A stretch of 45,430 nucleotides of DNA. Origin: SIG480 sp045649265. Lineage in GTDB: Bacteria; Bacillota; Clostridia; Oscillospirales; JAAYXM01. A program made the position numbers and the translations under genes. Position 1 is the stretch's first letter. Every line of letters begins with the position of its first letter. The notes under the pieces were generated by a model. That model worked only from the letters and a program-made list of their open reading frames with translations, was not told the DNA's origin and did no database searches. The stretch lies in NCBI GenBank assembly GCA_045649265.1, contig JAZRPO010000072.1:1-45430 (forward strand), in the 5' to 3' direction. Shown here piece after piece: positions 1 through 6,928 of this stretch.

Positions 1-529
1 CAACAAGCAAAGAAGACAGCTTTATTCTTTTACCCTGAATTTGGGCCGTTTTTGAGCTCAAAACATAAAGAAACGGCTTTGAAAATTCAAAAACAAGAGT
101 AGATATAATCAAAAGAACGGGAATTGAAAAAAGGGATTGCAGCCCAAACATTGACAGTGCCGTAAAAATGCCTTTCCTTCCAAATGTACTCACGAGAGAT
201 GAAACGGAGAATGAAAGGAAAAAGCCCTTCAAAAAAACAACACCCGGAATCAAGACAACGCCAAATGCCGTAAAACCAAGAAGCAACGAAAGAGCAGGAT
301 ACTTGGCAAAATTGAAAAATGTCCGAAGGAGCGAGTATTTCTCGACTTCGCCTTGAGAAATCAGCCTTATATCTCCCCCGATAAAACTCATTAAAGCATT
401 GCTATCCGCCAGGTCGGTGAAAATACATCCGGCAGCAATACCAAGAATAAGCGCAACAACCATAATTGCCATGTTGAGCGGAATCGCATTAATTGACAGC
501 ATCTTGCTTTTTCCTGACTTCATCTTCAT
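1..529 (-). CDS. spoIIM: SpoIIM-like sporulation membrane protein (partial, runs off the left edge)
   Basis: An open frame on the minus strand reads from ATG at 529 to the window edge without a stop, giving 176 residues of an unfinished protein. It has three strongly hydrophobic stretches: about residues 12-38, 78-105 and 120-145. The motif LLGFTAFGVVLIPGVVFLKG resembles the central region of stage II sporulation protein M, a polytopic membrane protein of about 200 residues that works with SpoIID and SpoIIP in peptidoglycan remodelling during engulfment. GAAAGGA lies 10 nt upstream of the chosen ATG; a second ATG at 523 is possible. It follows proC on the same strand after 64 nt, and that gap holds a sigma-E-like promoter, which fits the assignment. 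The C-terminus is not visible, and a more general SpoIIM/DUF95 membrane protein is the main alternative. Confidence 0.6.
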   Translation of the reverse strand, partial: MKMKSGKSKMLSINAIPLNMAIMVVALILGIAAGCIFTDLADSNALMSFIGGDIRLISQGEVEKYSLLRTFFNFAKYPALSLLLGFTAFGVVLIPGVVFLKGFFLSFSVSSLVSTFGRKGIFTALSMFGLQSLFSIPVLLIISTLVFEFSKPFLYVLSSKTAQIQGKRIKLSSLLV

Positions 530-556
530 GTTAAACAATTCCTTTCTTTTTAATAA

Positions 557-585
557 AAAATATGAAAGAAATTATTTTAATATGA
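557..585 (-). promoter_or_regulatory. Candidate sigma-E-type promoter for the spoIIM-like gene
   Basis: On the minus strand TCATATT (585-579) is followed after 14 nt by CATATTTT (564-557). The first element matches the sigma-E -35 consensus (KMATATT) at every position, and the second matches 6 of 8 positions of CATACAHT. The match is suggestive rather than decisive in such AT-rich DNA. In Bacillus spoIIM is sigma-E dependent. Confidence 0.4.
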
Positions 586-593
586 CAGTTTGT

Positions 594-1403
594 CTATGAT
601 TTACCTAATTCATAAGCGCGGTTCACACAACGGTTCGAGGCTTCACTAATAAACTCCTCGAATTTATAATCATCAAATGCCGAAAGAGCCGCAACCGTTG
701 TTCCTCCCGGAGAAGAAACCTGACGAATCAGCTCATCGAGGCTTCGCTCGCTTTTGAGAGCATATTCCGCAGAGCCTTTCATCGCGACTGCCGAAAGCTT
801 AAAAGCTTCTTTATACGGTATTCCGAAGGATTCACCTGCTTCCGCCATTGCTTTAAGCATCCTGAAGAAAAACGCAGGACTTGAGCTTGAAAGAGGAATT
901 GCCTCATTGATTTTTTCCTCTGGGAGAACCGAAACCTCTCCTGCTGCAGAAAAAACAGAAAGAACAAAGGAAAAAATATCGTCAGAAGCACCGGAGGCAT
1001 CCGCCACAACCGTCATACCGTTAAGAGTAAGCATCGGCGTATTTGGCAACGCACGGATAATTGGAATTGAGCTTCCGATTATAGATTTTATATGCTCAAC
1101 GGAAATCCCCGCAGCAATAGAAACAACGGCTTTACACTTTAAGTTACCTTTTAGCGAGGAAAGCACCGAATCAATGATCTGCGGCTTCACAGCAAGAAAC
1201 ATAATGTTTTCAAAAGCCGCGACCTCATTAATTGATTGCATAACATTAACACCTTTTGCTCTTAGTACAGCTTGCTGCTCCGGAGCAGGGTCAAAAACTG
1301 AAATTTTGTCAGGAGATAAAATTTCAGATGCTATAATTGCATCAATAATCGCACACGCCATATTCCCGCCGCCAACAAAAGAAACACAAAAGTCAGATGC
1401 CAT
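594..1403 (-). CDS. proC: Pyrroline-5-carboxylate reductase
   Basis: This 269-residue protein catalyses the last step of proline synthesis, NAD(P)H-dependent reduction of pyrroline-5-carboxylate to proline, in the cytoplasm. The N-terminal dinucleotide-binding Rossmann motif FVGGGNMACAI is at about residues 9-19. The family signature LPNTPMLTLNGMT is near residue 118, and the C-terminal dimerisation helices carry the conserved SSPGGTT near residue 232. Length is normal for the family. The start is ATG at 1403. It has its own promoter-like sequence at 1453-1481, and tandem repeats lie further upstream. The spoIIM-like gene follows after 64 nt. No arginine or proline gene is adjacent, so this looks like a stand-alone proline gene. 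Confidence 0.95.
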   Translation of the reverse strand: MASDFCVSFVGGGNMACAIIDAIIASEILSPDKISVFDPAPEQQAVLRAKGVNVMQSINEVAAFENIMFLAVKPQIIDSVLSSLKGNLKCKAVVSIAAGISVEHIKSIIGSSIPIIRALPNTPMLTLNGMTVVADASGASDDIFSFVLSVFSAAGEVSVLPEEKINEAIPLSSSSPAFFFRMLKAMAEAGESFGIPYKEAFKLSAVAMKGSAEYALKSERSLDELIRQVSSPGGTTVAALSAFDDYKFEEFISEASNRCVNRAYELGKS

Positions 1404-1452
1404 TTGTAAAACCCTCCAACGTGACTTGATTTACATAAAACAATACAAATAA

Positions 1453-1481
1453 AATATACTACAAAAACATTCGAAATGCAA
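1453..1481 (-). promoter_or_regulatory. Probable sigma-A promoter of proC
   Basis: The minus strand carries TTGCAT (1481-1476), a 17-nt spacer and TATATT (1458-1453), placed about 50 nt before the proC start codon. The match is reasonable and the spacing ideal. The 14-bp tandem repeats at 1524-1551 lie just upstream of the -35. Confidence 0.55.
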
Positions 1482-1523
1482 GCAAAACAATGATTTGAAG
1501 CGCGATTTTGTTGTTTTGCATAA

Positions 1524-1563
1524 AAAGTTATGTAAACAAAGTTATGTAAACCAAGTAACTTTG
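1524..1563 (-). repeat. Two 14-bp tandem repeats plus an overlapping dyad upstream of proC
   Basis: AAAGTTATGTAAAC occurs twice in perfect tandem at 1524-1537 and 1538-1551. In addition CAAAGTTA (1537-1544) is mirrored by TAACTTTG (1556-1563), an 8-bp inverted repeat with an 11-nt spacer. The cluster lies 40-80 bp upstream of the proC -35 and downstream of the dapB terminator, so it is placed where an activator or other regulator of proC could bind. The regulator is unknown. Confidence 0.5.
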
Positions 1564-1564
1564 C

Positions 1565-1598
1565 GCAATAAAACACGCACCTATTGTAGGTGCGTGTT
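1565..1598 (-). terminator. Intrinsic terminator of the asd-dapA-dapB operon
   Basis: AACACGCACCT (1572-1582) pairs perfectly with AGGTGCGTGTT (1588-1598), an 11-bp stem with a 5-nt loop. Read on the minus strand the stem is followed by TTTTATT. It lies 84 nt beyond the dapB stop codon. The plus-strand continuation is not T-rich, so it acts for the minus strand. Confidence 0.8.
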
Positions 1599-1681
1599 AA
1601 TCAATACTCAATATTTTGATGAGAACGTATTTTTAAAAAAAATCAACCCTAAAAAGTAAATTTAGCAAAATACACAATACG

Positions 1682-2452
1682 TCAGATACTTATCGAGTCA
1701 CGAATGAGATCATCCATATTATACTTCCCTGCCCTTTGGGATGCAGAGAGATATACAGCAGCCCGTATTGCTCCGGCTGCAAAAACTTCACGGGATTGAG
1801 CAGAATGAGAAAGCTCTATGGTTTCGTTCTCACCGGCAAAAATCACCTCGTGTTCGCCAACAATCGTTCCTCCACGGACAGAGTGCATCCCTATCTCATT
1901 TTTACTTCTCTTTGCGCTGACAAGATGCCTGTCATAAACTCGTTTTACATCATAATCAAGTGCAGACTCAACAGCCTCAGCAAGCATTATAGCTGTTCCG
2001 CTCGGAGCATCAAGCTTCTGATTGTGATGACGTTCAATTATTTCAATATCAAAATTTTCTTTGAGAACCTGCGCGGTTCGTTTTGCAAGCATCATAAGGA
2101 CGTTGATTCCAAGAGACATATTCCCTGAGCGAAACACCGGGATTTCAGATGAAGCCTTATCCACAAGAGCAAGGTCGTCATCCGAAAAACCCGTTGTGCA
2201 CAGCACAATCGGAATTTTTTTGGTAGTACAAAATTCAAGCAAAGCGCGCAAGGTTTTGGGGTTTGAAAAATCTATAACAACATCACATTCTTCTGAAATC
2301 TCAGAAAAGCTGTCATATACCGGATAATCAAAAACTTGCTCTGTACAGATATCAACTCCGGCAACAATGGTCGTCTCCTGATTTTTTTTGCACATTTCAG
2401 AAATTGCCCTACCCATTCGTCCATTACAACCGGAAAGCAAAATTCTCGTCAT
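1682..2452 (-). CDS. dapB: 4-Hydroxy-tetrahydrodipicolinate reductase
   Basis: This 256-residue cytoplasmic enzyme reduces 4-hydroxy-tetrahydrodipicolinate to tetrahydrodipicolinate with NAD(P)H, the second committed step toward meso-diaminopimelate and lysine. The nucleotide-binding motif GCNGRMGRAI is at about residues 8-17. FRSGNMSLGINVL, near residue 106, lies at the domain junction. The family signature ERHHNQKLDAPSGTA, near residue 140, carries the catalytic His and the substrate-binding Lys. It is last in the asd-dapA-dapB operon, 18 nt after dapA, and is followed by a strong terminator. Length and motifs are normal. Confidence 0.97.
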   Translation of the reverse strand: MTRILLSGCNGRMGRAISEMCKKNQETTIVAGVDICTEQVFDYPVYDSFSEISEECDVVIDFSNPKTLRALLEFCTTKKIPIVLCTTGFSDDDLALVDKASSEIPVFRSGNMSLGINVLMMLAKRTAQVLKENFDIEIIERHHNQKLDAPSGTAIMLAEAVESALDYDVKRVYDRHLVSAKRSKNEIGMHSVRGGTIVGEHEVIFAGENETIELSHSAQSREVFAAGAIRAAVYLSASQRAGKYNMDDLIRDSISI

Positions 2453-2470
2453 TTGTATGTCACATCCTAA

Positions 2471-3364
2471 TTAATATACCGTTTTAATCCCTACCTTGTT
2501 GAGCGATGCTCTGAGGCGATCAGCATTTGAAGGAGCCATCTCACAAAGAGGAAGACGAAGATAACCGTTATCAATTCCCATGAGCTTGAGAGCCGTTTTT
2601 ACCGGAATGGGGTTAACTTCACAGAAAAGAGCATCTATCAAATCATAATAGTCAATCTGAAGCTTTGCAGCTTTTTTGAAATCTCCGTCAAAGCAAGCTT
2701 TGCACAGGTTCGCAACTTCTCCCGGAACAACGTTTGCAAGAACAGAAATTACGCCAACCGCTCCAAGTGACATGAGGGGAACGACCTGGTCGTCGTTTCC
2801 TGACCAAATAAATATATTATCTCCGCACTTACTGAGCGTCTCTGCTACAAGAGAGAAGTCTCCGCTCGCTTCTTTTATTCCGTTTATATTCGGATGCTTT
2901 GAAAGCTCAGCATACGTATCAGCCTTACAGGAAACACCGGTTCTCGACGGAACGTTATAGATAATTATCGGCGTATTTACTCTGTCCGCAACGTATGTGT
3001 AGTGTTTTATAAGCCCGAGCTGAGTAGTTTTGTTGTAATACGGTGTAACCATCAAAAGCCCGTCAACACCGACATCTTCTGCAAATTTCGAAAGTTCAAG
3101 AGCAAAGGATGTGTCGTTACTGCCCGTTCCGGCAATAAGAGGAACTCTCCCTGCAACTCTCTTAACACTATATTCAATAACCTTGCAATGCTCCTCATGC
3201 GAAAGAGTTGCAGATTCTCCGGTAGTTCCGCACACCGTTATCGAATCAATACCGTTATCAATCTGAAAATCAATGAGCTCGCCAAGTTTTTGAAAATTAA
3301 CACCATCTTCATTAAGCGGCGTTACAATGGCAACATTTGCACCGGTAAAAACAGGAGTTTTCAT
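2471..3364 (-). CDS. dapA: 4-Hydroxy-tetrahydrodipicolinate synthase
   Basis: This 297-residue Schiff-base aldolase condenses pyruvate with aspartate semialdehyde in the diaminopimelate/lysine pathway. Visible motifs are the substrate loop CGTTGESATL near residue 45, the tyrosine motif YYNKT near residue 109, IIYNVPSRTG near residue 134, and GIKEASGD near residue 160, whose Lys is the Schiff-base residue. It lies between asd, 26 nt upstream, and dapB, 18 nt downstream, so the operon encodes three consecutive steps from aspartyl phosphate. Its product feeds both lysine and peptidoglycan, and possibly dipicolinate for spores. Confidence 0.97.
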   Translation of the reverse strand: MKTPVFTGANVAIVTPLNEDGVNFQKLGELIDFQIDNGIDSITVCGTTGESATLSHEEHCKVIEYSVKRVAGRVPLIAGTGSNDTSFALELSKFAEDVGVDGLLMVTPYYNKTTQLGLIKHYTYVADRVNTPIIIYNVPSRTGVSCKADTYAELSKHPNINGIKEASGDFSLVAETLSKCGDNIFIWSGNDDQVVPLMSLGAVGVISVLANVVPGEVANLCKACFDGDFKKAAKLQIDYYDLIDALFCEVNPIPVKTALKLMGIDNGYLRLPLCEMAPSNADRLRASLNKVGIKTVY

Positions 3365-3390
3365 AATAAATCTTCCTCTCTAAGAATGCC

Positions 3391-4470
3391 TTAATCCATA
3401 TAGCCTTCTGCACAAAGAAGCTCTGCAAGGAGCACAGCGCCACCTGCTGCACCGCGAAGAGTATTATGTGCAAGGCAAATAAACTTAATATCATACTGTG
3501 TGTCATTGCGAAGACGACCAACAGAAACCGCCATACCGTTTTCAAGATTACGCTCTGACTTTGTCTGCGGTCTGTCGTTTTCCTCAAAATAATACATGTA
3601 CTGCTTCGGTGCGCTCGGAAGCTCTAATTCCTGAGGGCGACCTTTATATTCGGTAATAAGCTTTATAGCTTTTTCAATATCAACCTTTTTTTCAAATGAA
3701 GCAAAAACTGCCGCCATGTGCCCATCCGTAACCGGAACTCTGATGCACTGTGCAGTGATTGACGGAGAAGCAGCTGTTTCAATAACGCCATCTTTGAGCT
3801 CTCCCCAGATTTTGAGGGGTTCACGCTCTGATTTTTCTTCCTCCCCGCCGATATAGGGAATAACATTATCTACCATCTCCGGCCAACGCTCAAACGTCTT
3901 CCCTGCTCCCGAAATAGCCTGGTACGTGCAAGCAAGAGCTTTCTTTAATCCAAACTCGCGAAGCGCATGAAGCGCAGGAACATAGCCCTGAATAGAGCAG
4001 TTGGACTTAACTGCAATAAATCCGCGTTTCGTACCAAGACGGATGCGCTGTGATTTAATAACCTCAATGTGTTCTGGGTTGATCTCCGGAATAACCATCG
4101 GAACATCAGAAGTCCACCTGTGAGCACTATTGTTGGAAACAACCGGACACTCTGCCTTTGCGTATTTTTCTTCAAGAGCGCGAATCTCGTCTTTCGGCAT
4201 ATCAACTGCGCAGAAAACAAAGTCAACCTCCGCCGCAATTTTTTCTACATCCTCGCCTGCATCATAAACAACAAGTTTTTTCAGGCTTTCCGGCACAGGA
4301 GAAGTCATCGCCCATCTGCTGCCGAGAGCCTCTTCATATGTTTTGCCTGCGGAACGAGAGCTGGCAGCAAGAGCCTTTACCTTAAACCAAGGATGATTTG
4401 CAAGCAGGAGCGCAAAACGCTGACCAACCATGCCCGTGCAGCCAATAATTCCTACATTATAAGTCTTCAT
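3391..4470 (-). CDS. asd: Aspartate-semialdehyde dehydrogenase, archaeal/fungal-type
   Basis: This 359-residue enzyme reduces aspartyl phosphate to aspartate semialdehyde with NADPH, at the branch point to lysine/diaminopimelate, threonine and methionine. The nucleotide-binding motif GIIGCTGMVGQRF is at residues 8-20. The catalytic Cys sits in KSNCSIQGYVPAL near residue 158, and the substrate-binding His in PVTDGHMAAVF near residue 250. The length and motif style (FCAVDMPKDE, SNNSAHRW) match the archaeal/fungal-like branch rather than the shorter classical bacterial Asd. It is the first gene of the asd-dapA-dapB operon, with an RBS (GGAGG) 6 nt upstream of ATG. It diverges from queA across a 197-bp intergenic region that holds an inverted repeat. 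Confidence 0.95.
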   Translation of the reverse strand: MKTYNVGIIGCTGMVGQRFALLLANHPWFKVKALAASSRSAGKTYEEALGSRWAMTSPVPESLKKLVVYDAGEDVEKIAAEVDFVFCAVDMPKDEIRALEEKYAKAECPVVSNNSAHRWTSDVPMVIPEINPEHIEVIKSQRIRLGTKRGFIAVKSNCSIQGYVPALHALREFGLKKALACTYQAISGAGKTFERWPEMVDNVIPYIGGEEEKSEREPLKIWGELKDGVIETAASPSITAQCIRVPVTDGHMAAVFASFEKKVDIEKAIKLITEYKGRPQELELPSAPKQYMYYFEENDRPQTKSERNLENGMAVSVGRLRNDTQYDIKFICLAHNTLRGAAGGAVLLAELLCAEGYMD

Positions 4471-4517
4471 AAAAACCTCCGCATGTTACTAATCAATATA
4501 TATTATGCAGAACCATT

Positions 4518-4539
4518 TTTCTGTTTACATCAACAGAAA
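4518..4539. promoter_or_regulatory. Inverted repeat (possible operator) between asd and queA
   Basis: TTTCTGTT (4518-4525) is mirrored by AACAGAAA (4532-4539) with a 6-nt spacer. It lies 48-69 bp upstream of the asd start and ends 7 bp before the queA -35 box, so a bound protein could affect either divergent promoter. It has no T-tract and does not look like a terminator. I could not place a convincing sigma-A promoter for asd in this gap. Confidence 0.4.
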
Positions 4540-4546
4540 TTAATTG

Positions 4547-4575
4547 TTGAAAAAAAAGCCCCACTGTAATATAAT
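4547..4575 (+). promoter_or_regulatory. Strong sigma-A promoter of queA-tgt
   Basis: TTGAAA (4547-4552) and TATAAT (4570-4575) are separated by exactly 17 nt. The -10 is a perfect consensus. It lies 92 nt upstream of the queA ATG. Confidence 0.8.
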
Positions 4576-4667
4576 TTATAGTAGTATTTATTGATAAATA
4601 ATAACACAAAACGCCATATACTGTCAATGTTTTGAATAAGAAAAAACAGAAAGCAAAGGAATTTTAA

Positions 4668-5690
4668 ATGAAAAAATCAGATTTTAACTTTTTGCTCCCC
4701 GAAGAACTCATAGCACAGACTCCGATTGAAAAACGCGATGCTTCACGGCTTCTTGTTTTAGACAAAGAAAACGGTGAGATTTGCCACAAACACTTTTCAG
4801 ATATTTTAGACTATCTCAATCCGGGAGATTGCCTTGTTCTCAACGATACACGCGTTATTCCGGCAAGGCTGTTCGGCGAAAGAATTACCGGCGGTGCAGT
4901 CGAGGTGCTTCTCCTTAAAGATTTGGGCAATAACAAGTGGGAGGCCCTCACCCGCCCCGGAAGAAAAACACGCATTGGCGAAGATATATTTTTTGGAAAC
5001 GGAATTTTAAAAGCAACTGTTTGTGATGAATTAGAGGATGGAAAACGAGTTCTGAATTTTTTCTATGACGGCATTTTTCTGGAAATTCTCGAAAAGCTTG
5101 GTGAGACTCCACTTCCGCCGTACATACACGAGCGAATCGAAAACCCCGAGCGTTATCAGACCGTATATTCCAAAAATTCAGGCTCAGCCGCAGCGCCTAC
5201 TGCCGGGCTTCATTTTACGGACGAGCTCATCACAAATGCAAAAAAAAAGGGTATCAGAATCGCCTTTGTCACGCTTCACGTCGGGCTCGGAACGTTTCGC
5301 CCTGTAAAGGCTGAGTTAATAAAAGACCACATTATGCATTCGGAATATTATGAAATCCCCGAGGAATCAATAAAAATTATAAGCGAAGTAAAAAAATCAC
5401 GTAATCGAATAATTGCGGTCGGAACAACGTCGTGCCGAACTCTTGAATCTGCTTTTTCCGAGAACGGTGAAATTGCAAAACCATCAGGTAACACAAATAT
5501 TTTTATTTATCCGGGATATAAGTTCAAGGCCGTTGATGCACTCATAACAAATTTTCATCTGCCCGAAAGCACTCTCATTATGTTGGTTTCCGCTCTTGCC
5601 GGGCGTGAAAATATTTTAAATGCATATAACACCGCGATAGAAGAAAAATACCGCTTTTTCAGCTTCGGCGATGCGATGTTTATAAAATAA
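4668..5690 (+). CDS. queA: S-adenosylmethionine:tRNA ribosyltransferase-isomerase
   Basis: This 340-residue enzyme transfers and rearranges the ribosyl part of S-adenosylmethionine onto 7-aminomethyl-7-deazaguanine in tRNA, giving epoxyqueuosine. Family motifs are clear: FNFLLPEELIAQTP at the N-terminus, LVLNDTRVIPARLFG near residue 62, SAAAPTAGLHFT near residue 176, HVGLGTFRPV near residue 203, and DALITNFHLPESTL near the C-terminus. The start is ATG at 4668, preceded by AAAGGAA. It is co-transcribed with tgt 33 nt downstream, the usual queA-tgt pair. The protein is complete and of typical length. Confidence 0.97.
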   Translation: MKKSDFNFLLPEELIAQTPIEKRDASRLLVLDKENGEICHKHFSDILDYLNPGDCLVLNDTRVIPARLFGERITGGAVEVLLLKDLGNNKWEALTRPGRKTRIGEDIFFGNGILKATVCDELEDGKRVLNFFYDGIFLEILEKLGETPLPPYIHERIENPERYQTVYSKNSGSAAAPTAGLHFTDELITNAKKKGIRIAFVTLHVGLGTFRPVKAELIKDHIMHSEYYEIPEESIKIISEVKKSRNRIIAVGTTSCRTLESAFSENGEIAKPSGNTNIFIYPGYKFKAVDALITNFHLPESTLIMLVSALAGRENILNAYNTAIEEKYRFFSFGDAMFIK

Positions 5691-5723
5691 GTTTCAGATT
5701 TAACCATAACAGCGAGGTAATAT

Positions 5724-6854
5724 ATGTTCAAACTATTAAAAACAGAAAAAACAGCAAGACGTGGCGAGTTTAAAACACCACACGGAACTATTCAGACACC
5801 GGTATTTATGAATGTTGCAACAGTTGGAGCTATAAAGGGCGCGCTTGCAGCAGACGACCTTAAACAAAATGCGTGTCAGGTTGCACTTTCAAACACATAT
5901 CATCTTCATCTGCGTCCCGGCGAAAACACAATTAAAAACATGGGCGGCCTTCACAGGTTTATGAATTGGGACGGGCCGATTCTCACAGACAGCGGCGGAT
6001 TTCAGGTTTTTTCGCTGTCAACTCTGAGAAAAATCGAAGAAGAAGGAGTAACCTTTGCTTCCCACATTGATGGGCGTAGGATATTCATGTCTCCTGAAAC
6101 CTCAATACAGATTCAATCCGCGCTTGGCTCTGATATTGCAATGGCTTTTGACGAATGTGTTGAAAATCCTGCCCCATATGAGTATATAAAAGCATCCTGC
6201 GAAAGAACTACACGTTGGCTTACAAGATGCAAAGAAGAGCTTGAAAGGCTCAATGCTCAGGCAGATTGCGTAAACCCCGGCCAGATGCTTTTCGGCATTA
6301 ATCAGGGAGGAACATATGATGATCTGCGAATAAATCATATGATTGAAATCGCAAAACTAGATCTTCCCGGTTATGCAATAGGCGGCCTGGCAGTCGGAGA
6401 ATCACACGAGGAAATGTACCGAATTATCGATTCTGTTGAGCCATACATGCCGCACAATAAACCCCGTTATCTAATGGGAGTCGGCACGCCTACAAACATC
6501 ATAGAGGGTGTCGCCCGCGGGATTGACTTTTTTGATTGTGTTCTTCCTGCAAGAAACGCAAGGCACGGTCATCTGTATACGGAAAACGGTTGTATAAATC
6601 TGAACAATGAGAAGTATAAGGAGGACCCCCTCCCAATCGATCCTGAGTGTGATTGCTACGTCTGCAAAAACTATTCAAGAGCATATCTCAGGCACCTTTT
6701 CAGAGCAAAAGAAATGCTTGCAATGCGCTTTGCGGTAATTCACAATCTTCACTTCTACAATAAGCTTATGGAAAGAATCAGATTCGCTATTGAAAATGAT
6801 TCCTATGAGGAATTCAGGGCAACCTATTCGGGAAAATTTGACAAACGTTTGTAA
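5724..6854 (+). CDS. tgt: tRNA-guanine transglycosylase
   Basis: This 376-residue enzyme exchanges guanine at position 34 of GUN-anticodon tRNAs for the queuosine precursor preQ1. It has the substrate motif LTDSGGFQVFSL (catalytic Asp near residue 89), the nucleophile-region motif FFDCVLPARNARHGHLYT near residue 265, and the zinc site CDCYVCKNYSRAYLRHL near residue 305 with three Cys and a His. It lies immediately downstream of queA in the same transcript, and the next gene has its own promoter. In many Clostridia tgt is also followed by yajC; here a SpoIID-domain gene lies between them. Confidence 0.97.
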   Translation: MFKLLKTEKTARRGEFKTPHGTIQTPVFMNVATVGAIKGALAADDLKQNACQVALSNTYHLHLRPGENTIKNMGGLHRFMNWDGPILTDSGGFQVFSLSTLRKIEEEGVTFASHIDGRRIFMSPETSIQIQSALGSDIAMAFDECVENPAPYEYIKASCERTTRWLTRCKEELERLNAQADCVNPGQMLFGINQGGTYDDLRINHMIEIAKLDLPGYAIGGLAVGESHEEMYRIIDSVEPYMPHNKPRYLMGVGTPTNIIEGVARGIDFFDCVLPARNARHGHLYTENGCINLNNEKYKEDPLPIDPECDCYVCKNYSRAYLRHLFRAKEMLAMRFAVIHNLHFYNKLMERIRFAIENDSYEEFRATYSGKFDKRL

Positions 6855-6859
6855 TTTCC

Positions 6860-6873
6860 TTCAACCTGTTGAA
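6860..6873. promoter_or_regulatory. Short perfect dyad overlapping the -35 of the SpoIID-domain gene
   Basis: TTCAAC (6860-6865), CT, GTTGAA (6868-6873) form a perfect inverted repeat that overlaps the -35 hexamer starting at 6869. Its position would suit a repressor site, but it is only 14 bp long and could be chance. Confidence 0.3.
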
Positions 6874-6897
6874 AATCATCAAAAAAAGAGATATAAT
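6869..6897 (+). promoter_or_regulatory. Strong sigma-A promoter of the SpoIID-domain gene
   Basis: TTGAAA (6869-6874), a 17-nt spacer and a perfect TATAAT (6892-6897) lie 32 nt before the GTG start codon. This indicates vegetative expression rather than a sporulation sigma factor. Confidence 0.8.
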
Positions 6898-6928
6898 TCT
6901 ATAAAAGCTTTACGAAAGGATTTTCAAA

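Noticed and set aside
754..1452. A 232-residue open frame on the plus strand opposite proC
   Set aside because: It is the antisense shadow of proC, has no ribosome-binding site or recognisable domain, and runs into the proC promoter region.
1404..1571. T-box or other riboswitch upstream of proC
   Set aside because: No T-box sequence, specifier stem or terminator/antiterminator pair is visible; only a promoter and repeats are supported.
4471..4667. Lysine riboswitch in front of asd
   Set aside because: The gap is under 200 bp, contains a promoter for the opposite gene, and lacks the multi-stem arrangement and terminator expected.
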